DNA of 64,000 nt from an uncultured Christensenella sp. (lineage in GTDB: Bacteria > Bacillota > Clostridia > Christensenellales > CAG-917), in assembly GCA_910577815.1 (NCBI GenBank), contig CAJTNO010000003.1, positions 62,001-126,000 of the forward strand, written 5' to 3'. Shown in pieces: positions 1 through 8,133 of the stretch. How positions within the stretch are numbered: position 1 is the stretch's first letter; each line of letters starts with the position of its first letter. Under the pieces are notes generated by a model, which was not told the DNA's origin, did no database searches, and worked only from the letters and a program-made list of their open reading frames with translations. The position numbers and the translations under genes were made by a program.

Positions 1-1869
1 CCCGAATTTACGCGCGCGTTTATGCGCATAGACGATGAACGTAGTATTGACGAATTATGCGCCGCGGTGGGTAAAAACGCTAAAAAGCAGTTAGAGGCGT
101 TAAAATATCTTGCTTCCGAGGGCGGACAGTTCCTTAGTGTGATGACAGCCAAATTCGGAGTATCCGCCATAAAAGGCTTGCGTGATAAAAACGTAGTGAT
201 TATGAGCGCCGTACACGAGCGAAGCGCGCCTATGAATACGTTGTCAAAATCAAAAAAAGAGGTTACGCTTACTCCCGCACAGCAGAACGCTGTAAACAAA
301 ATAACCAACGGAAATGGCGTTTTTCTGTTGCACGGAGTGACAGGCTCGGGAAAGACGGAGATTTACGAGCGCGTAATCGAAAATATGCTTGCTATAGGCA
401 GAACGGCAATAATGCTTGTTCCTGAAATTTCGCTTACTCCTCAGATGCTCGGTTTATTCCGCGCAAGGTTCGGCGACGGAGTTGCTATTCTTCACAGCGG
501 ATTGAACGCGAGTGAAAGATACGACGAGTGGAAACGGCTTAAGGACGGCGAGGCAAAAATAGCTATAGGGGCGCGCTCCGCTATATTTGCTCCTCTTGAA
601 AATTTAGGTACTATCATCATAGACGAGGAGCACGATACAAGCTATCAGAGCGAATCCAATCCGCGCTACGATACCAAGAGCGTTGCAAAATTTCGCGCTC
701 AGCTTGCGGGAGCTACGCTCGTGCTCGGCTCGGCTACTCCGGATATGGAATCCTATATGTCGGCAAACAAAGGGGATTATAGTTTAATTTCCTTACCCGA
801 ACGCATATCGCGGCATAAATTGCCCGAAATGGAAATAGTGGATATGACGCAGGAATTCCGCAGCGGAAACCGCTCGATTTTTTCCAAAGCGCTTACGGAC
901 GCGATAGGAGAAACTCTTTCTCGCGGCGAGCAGGCTATGCTGTTTTTAAATCGCAGAGGCTTCGCGTCGTTTATACGATGTAAGGAATGCGGTTATATTG
1001 CAAAATGCGAGGACTGCGACGTATCGCTGACCTATCATAAGCAGGACAATGAGCTTAAGTGCCATTATTGCGGACGCCGTTATCACGCATTGACCAAGTG
1101 TCCGAATTGCGGAAGCGTAGAAATAAAGCAGGGACGTATCGGTACCGAAAAGGTGGTGGAGGAGCTTAAGGCGCAGTTTCCCGACGTCCGCGTTCTCAGA
1201 ATGGACAACGATACTACTACGCGCCGCGACAGTTATTTTAAAATTCTGTCGGCGTTCGGCGCGCACGAGGCGGACGTGCTGGTAGGCACGCAGATGATTG
1301 CGAAGGGACACGATTTTTCAAACGTGACGTTAGTGGGCATACTCGAAGCGGACGCTGCGCTGTATTTCAGCGATTACCGTTCCTCCGAGCGTACCTTTCA
1401 GCTGATAACGCAGGTTGCGGGCAGAGCGGGCAGAGCTGAGAAGCAAGGCAGGGTAATTCTGCAGACCTATGCGCCGAAACACTATGTTTTCCGCTTCGGA
1501 AGAACGTATGACTACGTAGGATTTTGGAAAAAGGAAATAAATACTCGTTTAGTCACCAAATTTCCGCCTTATACCAAAATCGTAAGAGTGCTGTTGACCT
1601 CGCTTGACGAGCAGGACGTAGTGGATTGCACGCGTAATGTTTATAAAAGCATACAGGCGTTGGAAAAGGAATACGGTAAATTCGTGTACCTCGGCGCGGC
1701 AAAGTCTCCCGTAACGCGAATGAACGGCTTAATCCGCTATCAGGTGCTTATGAGGATAGAGCCGGATATTTTCGGCGCAGTTATGCAAAAAATTTATAAG
1801 ACGGCTGACAGCAACCGTCCTAAAAAAGGCAGTATCTTTGTAGAGGTAAATCCGCAAAGTCTGATATAA
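1..1869 (+). CDS. priA: Primosomal protein N' (replication restart helicase), 5' end cut by window edge
   Basis: PriA is a 3'-5' superfamily 2 helicase that recognises stalled forks and D-loops and reloads DnaB. The frame stays open back to base 1, and the 615 residues after the first ATG (base 22) are shorter than the usual 730-800, so the N-terminal DNA-binding domain lies outside the window. Visible: Walker A GVTGSGKTE (about residues 105-113 counted from base 22), the DEEH Walker B, and a zinc-binding insertion with paired cysteines (CKECGYIAKCEDC, then CHYCG and CPNCG), followed by helicase motif VI around QVAGRAGRAEKQGRV. It heads a tight rightward cluster with def, fmt, rsmB and rlmN, as in other Firmicutes. 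Confidence 0.97.
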   Translation, partial: PEFTRAFMRIDDERSIDELCAAVGKNAKKQLEALKYLASEGGQFLSVMTAKFGVSAIKGLRDKNVVIMSAVHERSAPMNTLSKSKKEVTLTPAQQNAVNKITNGNGVFLLHGVTGSGKTEIYERVIENMLAIGRTAIMLVPEISLTPQMLGLFRARFGDGVAILHSGLNASERYDEWKRLKDGEAKIAIGARSAIFAPLENLGTIIIDEEHDTSYQSESNPRYDTKSVAKFRAQLAGATLVLGSATPDMESYMSANKGDYSLISLPERISRHKLPEMEIVDMTQEFRSGNRSIFSKALTDAIGETLSRGEQAMLFLNRRGFASFIRCKECGYIAKCEDCDVSLTYHKQDNELKCHYCGRRYHALTKCPNCGSVEIKQGRIGTEKVVEELKAQFPDVRVLRMDNDTTTRRDSYFKILSAFGAHEADVLVGTQMIAKGHDFSNVTLVGILEADAALYFSDYRSSERTFQLITQVAGRAGRAEKQGRVILQTYAPKHYVFRFGRTYDYVGFWKKEINTRLVTKFPPYTKIVRVLLTSLDEQDVVDCTRNVYKSIQALEKEYGKFVYLGAAKSPVTRMNGLIRYQVLMRIEPDIFGAVMQKIYKTADSNRPKKGSIFVEVNPQSLI

Positions 1870-1894
1870 CTTAAAAACATAAGACAGGTGTAAT

Positions 1895-2350
1895 ATGGCA
1901 AAGAGAATTATCGTAAAGGTTCCCGACCCTATACTCGGTAAAAAGTGCAGAGAGGTGGATACCTTCGACGAAAGACTGTGGACGCTTCTCGATGATATGA
2001 AGGATACCGTTAAGGCGGCAAACGGAGCGGGACTCGCGGCTCCGCAGGTTGCCGTACTCAAGCGCGTATGCGTAGTGGATACCGAGGACGGATATTTTGA
2101 GCTTATAAATCCTGTTGTAAGGTTTCAAAGCGGCGCTCAGACAGGGGTGGAAGGCTGTCTTTCCGTGCCAAAAAAATACGGCACGGTCACGCGTCCGATG
2201 AAAATATCCGTATTGGCAAAGGATAGATTCGGGCAGGATGTAAAATATAAGGTCAGCGGCTTTACCGCGCGTGCGTTTATGCACGAAATAGACCATCTTG
2301 ACGGCATAGTTTACACGTCAAAGGCTATTGATATGACCGACGGCGAATAG
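1895..2350 (+). CDS. def: Peptide deformylase
   Basis: Removes the formyl group from the N-terminal methionine of new proteins at the ribosome exit. All three family motifs are present in 151 residues: GAGLAAPQ, EGCLSVP (metal-ligand cysteine) and HEIDHLDG (HExxH with two histidine ligands and the catalytic glutamate). The start ATG follows an AGGTG site by 4 nt. It lies 25 bp after priA and just ahead of fmt, the gene that adds the formyl group to initiator tRNA, so the pair completes the formyl cycle. Length is normal for a short Gram-positive type deformylase. Confidence 0.97.
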   Translation: MAKRIIVKVPDPILGKKCREVDTFDERLWTLLDDMKDTVKAANGAGLAAPQVAVLKRVCVVDTEDGYFELINPVVRFQSGAQTGVEGCLSVPKKYGTVTRPMKISVLAKDRFGQDVKYKVSGFTARAFMHEIDHLDGIVYTSKAIDMTDGE

Positions 2351-2358
2351 AGGTGAAT

Positions 2359-3354
2359 ATGAAAATAGTATTTATGGGAACTCCCGATTTTTCGGCAGTC
2401 GTGCTCGACAGATTAAATCAAGCGTATCCGGTATGCGCTGTCGTCACCGCTCCCGATAAGCCGACGGGCAGAGGCTATAAGCTACAGCCGTCACCGCTCA
2501 AGCAAAAGGCGGAGGCATTGAAAATCCCTGTCTTGCAGTATTCAAAGGTATCTAAGGAGGGCATTGACGAAATCCGCGAGTTAGCGCCGGATTTGGTTGT
2601 TACCGCCGCCTTCGGTCAGATACTCAGCGAAGCTTTTTTGAGTATTCCTAAATACGGCGTGCTTAACGTTCACGCCTCGCTGCTCCCCAAATACAGAGGC
2701 TCGTCGCCCATTCAGCACGCGATACTCGACGGAGAAAAGGAGACCGGCATAACCATTATGCGTACGGTAAAGGAGGTCGACGCCGGAGATATTTTGCTAC
2801 AGAAGCGCGTCGAGATTGGAGAGAGAGAAACCGCGGGCGAGTTGTTTGACAGACTTGCCGTAGTGGGCGGTCAGGCTATTGTAGAGGCTATTAAACTGAT
2901 AGAGAGCGGCATTGCCGAATTCACTGAACAGGACGACTCGGCGGCAACTCATTGCAGTATGATATCAAAGGACGACGGAATACTTCATTTCAGCCGTACG
3001 GCGGAGGAGCTTAACAGATTTGTGCGGGGAATGACGCCGTGGCCGTCCGCTTATACCTATTTGGGCGACAAGACTTTAAAAGTATTTGAAATCGAAATTA
3101 TCGACGACCCCGATAAATTCGGAGAAATCGGCGTAAGCTTTATGCTTGACCCGAAGTTTGACGGCGATATCAGCAAGCTCGATAGATGCGGAGTAGTTGT
3201 TGCCGCCGACGTAAAGCACGGATTGGTAGTTACCGCAAAGAACGATAACGCGTTTATACGTCTTAAGCAAATTCAGTTGGAGGGAGCTAAAAAGATGTCC
3301 GACGTTGAATTCCTCCGCGGCAGGAAGATTGAAATCGGAACGGTACTCGGCTGA
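2359..3354 (+). CDS. fmt: Methionyl-tRNA formyltransferase
   Basis: Transfers a formyl group from 10-formyl-tetrahydrofolate to Met-tRNAfMet. The N-terminal formyltransferase domain begins KIVFMGTPDFS and contains the catalytic region NVHASLLPKYRGSSPIQHAI (Asn-His-Asp triad) with the GITIM and VDAGDIL motifs; the C-terminal tRNA-binding domain starts near residue 205. A GTG at 2353 is also in frame, but the ATG at 2359 is better placed behind AGAGGTG and starts exactly at the conserved N-terminus. The stop overlaps the rsmB start by one base, which suggests translational coupling. Confidence 0.96.
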   Translation: MKIVFMGTPDFSAVVLDRLNQAYPVCAVVTAPDKPTGRGYKLQPSPLKQKAEALKIPVLQYSKVSKEGIDEIRELAPDLVVTAAFGQILSEAFLSIPKYGVLNVHASLLPKYRGSSPIQHAILDGEKETGITIMRTVKEVDAGDILLQKRVEIGERETAGELFDRLAVVGGQAIVEAIKLIESGIAEFTEQDDSAATHCSMISKDDGILHFSRTAEELNRFVRGMTPWPSAYTYLGDKTLKVFEIEIIDDPDKFGEIGVSFMLDPKFDGDISKLDRCGVVVAADVKHGLVVTAKNDNAFIRLKQIQLEGAKKMSDVEFLRGRKIEIGTVLG

Positions 3355-4628
3355 TGAAAAAGCATATATTGCAGGCTCACCGAATTCTGTTGCGCATCGA
3401 AAGTCAAAACGCCTACAGCAATATGGCGATGTATGACGGGGACGTCAGCGATATGGCGACTCTGCTTGTCTATGGCGTGCTTGAAAACAGTATCCGCATA
3501 GACTATATTCTTAACTCGCTTGTCAGCAAGAAGCCGCAACGCGCGATAAACGTCTTATTGAAAATAGGCGTATACGCTATTGAAAATCTTGTGGACGTGC
3601 CTAAATTTGCGATAGTGAGCGAATGCGTGGAGAGCGCAAAGGCGTTGGGAAAGAGCGGTGCAGGCGGTTTTGTAAACGCGGTATTAAAAAAAGTATCGGG
3701 CGGGGATTATTCTTTGCCTAAGGAGATAGACGGCGATTATTTATCCGTTACATATTCTAAGCCGCAGTGGTTTATAAATAAACTGACTAATCAATACGGC
3801 TATGATACTATGCTTGAAATTATTTCGGCTAAGTCCGAGCGGTTGGAGCATATAAGAGTAAATTCGAGATTAACCGATATGCAAAGCATTACGGACGAGC
3901 TTAAAGCCTGCGGCGAGAGCTTTAGAATAAGCGACGTAGGCGGTATTGTGGCAAGAGCTACGGAAGCGGTAAAGAAAATGTTTAACCGCGGCTTGGTTAC
4001 CTTTCAGTCCCCGTCGAGTATGCTTGCCGTGCAGGCTCTCGGCTTAAATGAAGCTTCCGATATGCTCGATATTTGCTCTGCTCCGGGAGGAAAAGCCGTT
4101 TATGCAAGCGAACTGTGCAAAAGTGGCGAGATAACCGCCTGCGAGCTCCATTCGCACAGGATTAAGCTGATAGATAAATACGTAAAGCGTATGCGCGCAG
4201 AAAACGTGAATTCTGTTCAGTGCGACGCAACCGAATTAAAAACCGATTGGATAAATAAATTCGACCGCGTGCTTGCAGACGTGCCTTGCTCCTGCTTCGG
4301 TACATTCCTAAAGCATCCAGACGTGTTTATGTCGAGAGGCGAAGAAGAAATAACCGCATTATCTAAGGTTCAGAAAAAGATAATAAGCAATGCCGCGCGC
4401 TATGTAAAACAGGGAGGAATATTGGTTTATTCCACCTGTACGCTGTTTGATGAGGAGAATTTCAGCGTCGTCAACGAGCTTTTGCAGAGACGAGAATTCG
4501 AGCTGTCGCACATAGAAGCCTTGGACAAGATAGATAACGGAAAGTACAGTAACAATAACGGAAGCGTCCAGATACTTCCGCACGCGGAGTACGACGGATT
4601 TTACATAGCAAAGCTACGCAAATTATGA
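3354..4628 (+). CDS. rsmB: 16S rRNA (cytosine-967-C5)-methyltransferase
   Basis: RsmB (Sun/Fmu) methylates C967 of 16S rRNA using S-adenosylmethionine. The first about 140 residues form the NusB-like RNA-binding domain; the remainder is the RNA m5C methyltransferase fold, with the SAM motif DICSAPGGKA, motif IV ADVPCSCFGTF (catalytic-site PCS) and motif VI STCTLFDEEN (nucleophile cysteine in TCT). 424 residues is normal. It is coupled to fmt (1-nt overlap) and followed 6 bp later by rlmN, so three neighbouring genes act on initiation and rRNA modification. Confidence 0.95.
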   Translation: MKKHILQAHRILLRIESQNAYSNMAMYDGDVSDMATLLVYGVLENSIRIDYILNSLVSKKPQRAINVLLKIGVYAIENLVDVPKFAIVSECVESAKALGKSGAGGFVNAVLKKVSGGDYSLPKEIDGDYLSVTYSKPQWFINKLTNQYGYDTMLEIISAKSERLEHIRVNSRLTDMQSITDELKACGESFRISDVGGIVARATEAVKKMFNRGLVTFQSPSSMLAVQALGLNEASDMLDICSAPGGKAVYASELCKSGEITACELHSHRIKLIDKYVKRMRAENVNSVQCDATELKTDWINKFDRVLADVPCSCFGTFLKHPDVFMSRGEEEITALSKVQKKIISNAARYVKQGGILVYSTCTLFDEENFSVVNELLQRREFELSHIEALDKIDNGKYSNNNGSVQILPHAEYDGFYIAKLRKL

Positions 4629-4634
4629 TAATAT

Positions 4635-5705
4635 ATGGCTGAAATAAACCCGAAAAACAAAATAGCCCTGTTGGGACTTTCCGCAAAGGAGATATCCGAT
4701 TTATTATCGGATTGTCCGTCTTACTGCGGAGCGCAGATATACGGCTTTTTAATGGACGGAAAGAATTTTGACGAGATGACGTCCTTAAAAAAGGAGCTTA
4801 GGTTACGTTTATCCGAGAATTTCATTGCAAATCCCGTTACTATCGTCAGAAGCTTTAAGGGCAAGGGCGGAACAAAAAAATATCTGTTTAAGCTGACGGA
4901 CGGAAACCTTATAGAGGGCGTATATATGCCGCACGATTACGGCAATACGCTTTGTCTTTCCACTCAGATAGGTTGCAGAATGGGGTGTACATTCTGCGCA
5001 AGCGGTCTGGACGGGCTTGTGCGCAATCTGACGGTCGGCGAAATGCTGGGACAGGTAATAGCGGTTAACCGCGAAGCGGGCGGTACGGCGAAGGAGAGAA
5101 AGATTGCAAAGCTCGTTCTTATGGGAAGCGGAGAGCCTTTTGACAACTATGATAATGTTGTGAGTTTTTTAGATGCCGTAAGCGATGAAAAGGGCATAAA
5201 CATAGGCGAGCGCAATATATCGCTATCAACATCAGGGCTTTGCGATAAGATAATAAAATTTGCGGACAGCGGTCATAAGGTGACGCTGTCAATCAGCCTC
5301 CACGCTCCGTTTGACAGTCTCAGAAGCGCGCTGATGCCTGTAAATAAGGTGTATGGCATTGACAGAATAGTCGAAGCCGCTAAGTATTATTTTAAAAAGA
5401 CGGGAAGGCGTGTGATTTTTGAATACACATTGATTAGCGGACAGAATGATTCCGACGCCTGCGCAAAGCAGCTTGCAAAAATAACGTCGGGCTTTCCGTC
5501 GCACGTGAATATTATCAGACTGAATGAGGTTAAGGAAAACAATTATCGTGCTCCGTCCGTAGACACGGCGGCGAGTTTTTTACAAAAGCTCGAGAGCTTA
5601 GGCGTTTCCGCAACTATCAGAAAAAGCTTGGGAAACGATGTCGAAGGCGCGTGCGGACAGCTGCGCAGACGTTATCTGGAGGAGATAAATGAAAGCGCAA
5701 CTTGA
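4635..5705 (+). CDS. rlmN: Dual-specificity 23S rRNA (A2503-C2) / tRNA (A37-C2) methyltransferase
   Basis: A radical-SAM methyltransferase that places C2-methyl on A2503 of 23S rRNA. The iron-sulfur motif CRMGCTFCASG is visible near residues 115-125, followed by GSGEPF, the region SLSTSGL, and the conserved C-terminal cysteine in EGACGQLR that carries the covalent intermediate. 356 residues is typical. It overlaps rsgA by 17 bp. In Bacillus, prpC and prkC (the PP2C phosphatase and PASTA kinase) normally sit between rlmN and rsgA; they are absent here. Confidence 0.96.
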   Translation: MAEINPKNKIALLGLSAKEISDLLSDCPSYCGAQIYGFLMDGKNFDEMTSLKKELRLRLSENFIANPVTIVRSFKGKGGTKKYLFKLTDGNLIEGVYMPHDYGNTLCLSTQIGCRMGCTFCASGLDGLVRNLTVGEMLGQVIAVNREAGGTAKERKIAKLVLMGSGEPFDNYDNVVSFLDAVSDEKGINIGERNISLSTSGLCDKIIKFADSGHKVTLSISLHAPFDSLRSALMPVNKVYGIDRIVEAAKYYFKKTGRRVIFEYTLISGQNDSDACAKQLAKITSGFPSHVNIIRLNEVKENNYRAPSVDTAASFLQKLESLGVSATIRKSLGNDVEGACGQLRRRYLEEINESAT

Positions 5706-6549
5706 CGGCAGAGTGATAAAGGCGGTTGCCTCCAAGTTTTTTGTGGATACTCGGGATGGCGTCAAGGTTTGCTTCGCCCGCAAAAGACTGAAATCGGACG
5801 GCAGCATATTCGTAGGCGATTACGTTTCGGTTGCGCGCGATAGAGACAGCTTTGTAATAGAGGTCGTGAAGCCGAGAAAGAACAGCCTTATAAGACCTTA
5901 TGTCAGCAATATAGATATTTGCTTTATAGTAATTGCATATGAACCACAGCCCGACTATTTACTGGTGGATAAGATTATTGTAAACTGTCACGAGCAGGGT
6001 ATTATTCCGATACTTATATGCAATAAATGCGACGTAGCTAAATTGGATTTATCAGAATATAGCGACGTAGTTAAATATATATATTGCAGTGCGGAGACAT
6101 TCGCAGGCATAGATGAGATTGCCGGGCTTTCAAAGGGGAGAACTATATGCTTTGCAGGACAGTCGGCGGTTGGTAAAAGCTCGATAATCAACGCGATATT
6201 AGGCAGCAAAGTGCTTGAAACAGGCGAATTGGCAAAAAAAATCAAGAGGGGAAAGAATACCACGCGACGCACCGAGATACTGTCGCTTGATGACGGAACG
6301 TATCTTGTAGACACCTGCGGCTTTTCTATGCTTGAAGCGATAGACATCGAACCGGAAAATTTAAGAATATATTTTGACGACCTTGAGGAATTCAGACCTG
6401 AGTGCAGATTTAATACCTGCACACATATAGACGAGCCTGATTGCGCCGTCAAAGCGCACATAGGAAACGGAATAGGGGTTGGCAGGTATGAAAGATATAA
6501 AACGCTTTACTATGAACTTAAGGAACGCAAGGAAAACAAATATCAATAA
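5689..6549 (+). CDS. rsgA: Ribosome small-subunit-dependent GTPase A
   Basis: Circularly permuted GTPase that checks late 30S subunit maturation. N-terminal OB fold (to about residue 70), then G4 CNKCD before G1 GQSAVGKSS and the G3-like DTCGF region, the order expected for the permutation. The C-terminal zinc site reads CRFNTCTH followed by DCAVK (Cys-Cys-His-Cys). 286 residues is normal. It starts inside the end of rlmN, so it probably depends on upstream translation. An ACCACG/TTRR-type switch region (KNTTRRTE) is present. Confidence 0.95.
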   Translation: MKAQLDGRVIKAVASKFFVDTRDGVKVCFARKRLKSDGSIFVGDYVSVARDRDSFVIEVVKPRKNSLIRPYVSNIDICFIVIAYEPQPDYLLVDKIIVNCHEQGIIPILICNKCDVAKLDLSEYSDVVKYIYCSAETFAGIDEIAGLSKGRTICFAGQSAVGKSSIINAILGSKVLETGELAKKIKRGKNTTRRTEILSLDDGTYLVDTCGFSMLEAIDIEPENLRIYFDDLEEFRPECRFNTCTHIDEPDCAVKAHIGNGIGVGRYERYKTLYYELKERKENKYQ

Positions 6550-6584
6550 CATTATCTAATTTAACTATAAGATAGGAGTACAAT

Positions 6585-7229
6585 ATGATTAAAGTTGCAC
6601 CGTCGATACTCTCCGCCGATTTCTGCAAAATGGCGGAGGCTGTAAACAATCTGAAGCAATGGAACGCAGATATAGTACACTGCGACGTTATGGACGGAGT
6701 ATACGTGCCTAACATAACCTTTGGTATGCCGATGATTAAGGCTTTGAGAAGATATACGGATATGCCTCTTGACGCTCATCTTATGATTACAAGGCCTGAG
6801 AAGTATGTGGGACAGTTTTGCGACGCGGGCGCGGATATTGTTACCTTTCATCCCGAAGCGTCGGAGGATGCGGACGGCGCGCTTGATGTCATAAAAGCAC
6901 ACGGAAAGCTTTGCGGTGTGGCTGTCAACGCGGATAAGCCTTTAGAGTTGGCATTGCCATATCTTGATAAAATCGATTTGCTTGTCATTATGACTGTACA
7001 GGCAGGCTTCGGCGGACAGAGCTTTATGTCCGAATGCCTTGGCAAGGTTAAAGAGGCGGATGAAATAAGAAGGCAAAGGGGGCTTAGATTTGCTATAGAG
7101 GTAGACGGCGGAGTATGTCCCGATAATATAGCAGAGGTAAAGCGAGCGGGCGCGGATATAGCGGTTGCGGGAAGCGCCGTATTTAAAGCGGACAATCCCG
7201 CTATGGCGGTTAAATCTATGCAGATATAA
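6585..7229 (+). CDS. rpe: Ribulose-phosphate 3-epimerase
   Basis: Interconverts ribulose-5-phosphate and xylulose-5-phosphate in the pentose phosphate pathway. A (beta/alpha)8 protein of 214 residues with the family signatures APSILSADF at the N-terminus, HCDVMDGVYVPNITFG (metal-binding His and Asp), DAHLMI, VNADKP, MTVQAGFGGQSF and VDGGV. The start ATG follows GATAGGAG. It sits after rsgA and before spoVM, as in Bacillus, except that thiN is missing between rpe and spoVM. Confidence 0.97.
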   Translation: MIKVAPSILSADFCKMAEAVNNLKQWNADIVHCDVMDGVYVPNITFGMPMIKALRRYTDMPLDAHLMITRPEKYVGQFCDAGADIVTFHPEASEDADGALDVIKAHGKLCGVAVNADKPLELALPYLDKIDLLVIMTVQAGFGGQSFMSECLGKVKEADEIRRQRGLRFAIEVDGGVCPDNIAEVKRAGADIAVAGSAVFKADNPAMAVKSMQI

Positions 7230-7285
7230 AATTGTTGTAACTATTTGAGCGTAAACGTCATACTCTGTAAAAAACGGAGGGCGTT

Positions 7286-7378
7286 ATGAATAAGATTATC
7301 TGTGTCAATCCGCCGAGGATTGTAAAAGCAATACTCAAGCTGTTTATGCGCAAGAACGCAAAAGAACAGCAAAAATGA
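7286..7378 (+). CDS. spoVM: SpoVM-like amphipathic micro-protein (stage V sporulation protein M)
   Basis: A 30-codon frame beginning MNKIICVNPPRIVKAIL, with a strong ribosome site (GGAGG at 7276-7280, 5 nt before ATG). SpoVM is a 26-residue peptide that senses positive membrane curvature on the forespore and anchors the SpoIVA coat base. Matches to the family: length, a proline at position 9 (key in B. subtilis SpoVM), a basic residue just after it, and a C-terminal amphipathic helix rich in Lys, Arg, Ile and Leu. Its location is diagnostic: downstream of rsgA-rpe and facing rpmB across a shared terminator, as in Bacillus. No other sporulation gene is in view, so sporulation itself is inferred. 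Confidence 0.8.
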   Translation: MNKIICVNPPRIVKAILKLFMRKNAKEQQK

Positions 7379-7386
7379 AAATACAT

Positions 7387-7419
7387 AAAACCACCTCGCT
7401 GAATGTACGGGGTGGTTTT
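7387..7419. terminator. Bidirectional intrinsic terminator between spoVM and rpmB
   Basis: Perfect 9-bp stem AAAACCACC / GGTGGTTTT with a 15-nt loop. The flanking A and T runs let it end transcription from both the rightward rpe-spoVM run and leftward rpmB. Confidence 0.85.
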
Positions 7420-7445
7420 AATTGCTTTATAATTTTCAAGTTAGG

Positions 7446-7637
7446 TTAAACGCGGTCAACTTTGCCCGAACGCAAGCAACGTGTGCAAACGTACACGTCT
7501 TTTACGCCGCCGGTGGGAGTGCTGACTTTAACTTTTTGGACGTTGGGCGCCCAACTGCGTCTTGTTTTTCTATTACTATGGCTGACGGCGTTGCCGCTCA
7601 TTCTGCCTTTACCGCAAACACTGCAAACTCTGGACAT
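7446..7637 (-). CDS. rpmB: 50S ribosomal protein L28
   Basis: 63-residue ribosomal protein beginning MSRVCSVCGKGRMSGN, with the L28 signature SHSNRKTRR and the second cysteine pair CTRC, giving a four-cysteine zinc-ribbon form of L28. The frame extends upstream, but the ATG at 7637 is preceded by a near-perfect AGGAGGTGA site, which fixes the start. It is the only leftward gene between 1 and 28 kb and has its own promoter. Confidence 0.97.
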   Translation of the reverse strand: MSRVCSVCGKGRMSGNAVSHSNRKTRRSWAPNVQKVKVSTPTGGVKDVYVCTRCLRSGKVDRV

Positions 7638-7665
7638 AATGTCACCTCCTAAATCGAACGTTGTA

Positions 7666-7694
7666 ATAATAACAAATATAACTTTCTTTTGCAA
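7666..7694 (-). promoter_or_regulatory. Promoter of rpmB
   Basis: Read on the minus strand: TTGCAA, 17-nt spacer, TATTAT, about 30 nt upstream of the rpmB start. A sigma-A type promoter back to back with that of the asp23 gene. Confidence 0.6.
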
Positions 7695-7721
7695 CTGATT
7701 TGAGCAAAATTTGTGATTTAG

Positions 7722-7750
7722 TTGCAAAAAATATGAATATATAGTAAAAT
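7722..7750 (+). promoter_or_regulatory. Promoter of the asp23-fakA-recG run
   Basis: TTGCAA, 17-nt spacer, TAAAAT, with the ATG at 7768 close downstream, so the leader is very short. Confidence 0.6.
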
Positions 7751-7767
7751 CTTGAACAAGGTGTATT

Positions 7768-8121
7768 ATGTCGCTAACAACATCAAATAAGTTCGGGAAG
7801 ATTTCCATCAGCGACGAGGCGGTGCAGGCGGTAGCTTCGCACGCAGCTTCTGAGTGCTACGGCGTGGTAGATTTGGTATCGCGCCGTTTCAGCGATAATT
7901 TCGGACAGTTATTCAGCAAAAATCCTCAGCAGGGAAAGGGCGTCCTCGTGCAAACCGTGGACAGCTTTATTTATATTGAGGTTTTTGCGGTGTTAAAGCG
8001 CGGCGTAAATGTAGAAGCCGTAAAAAAGTCGTTATCGGATGCGGTAGGTTTTTCAGTTGAAACCTTTACGGGAATGTGCGTAAAGCGCGTTCACGTAAAC
8101 GTCGTAGGACTCCGAATTTAA
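7768..8121 (+). CDS. Asp23/Gls24 family envelope stress protein
   Basis: 117-residue Asp23/Gls24 family protein (YloU in Bacillus). The family is defined by a small domain beginning GKISISDEAVQAVASHAASE; the middle GVLVQTVDSFIYIEVFAVLKRGVNV matches the conserved core. Members are membrane-associated or cytosolic proteins linked to cell-envelope homeostasis; no enzyme activity is known. Its pairing with the downstream DhaL-domain kinase gene is almost universal in Firmicutes and supports a shared role. It begins after a short leader with GGTG as a weak ribosome site. Confidence 0.9.
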   Translation: MSLTTSNKFGKISISDEAVQAVASHAASECYGVVDLVSRRFSDNFGQLFSKNPQQGKGVLVQTVDSFIYIEVFAVLKRGVNVEAVKKSLSDAVGFSVETFTGMCVKRVHVNVVGLRI

Positions 8122-8133
8122 TAGGAACAACGT

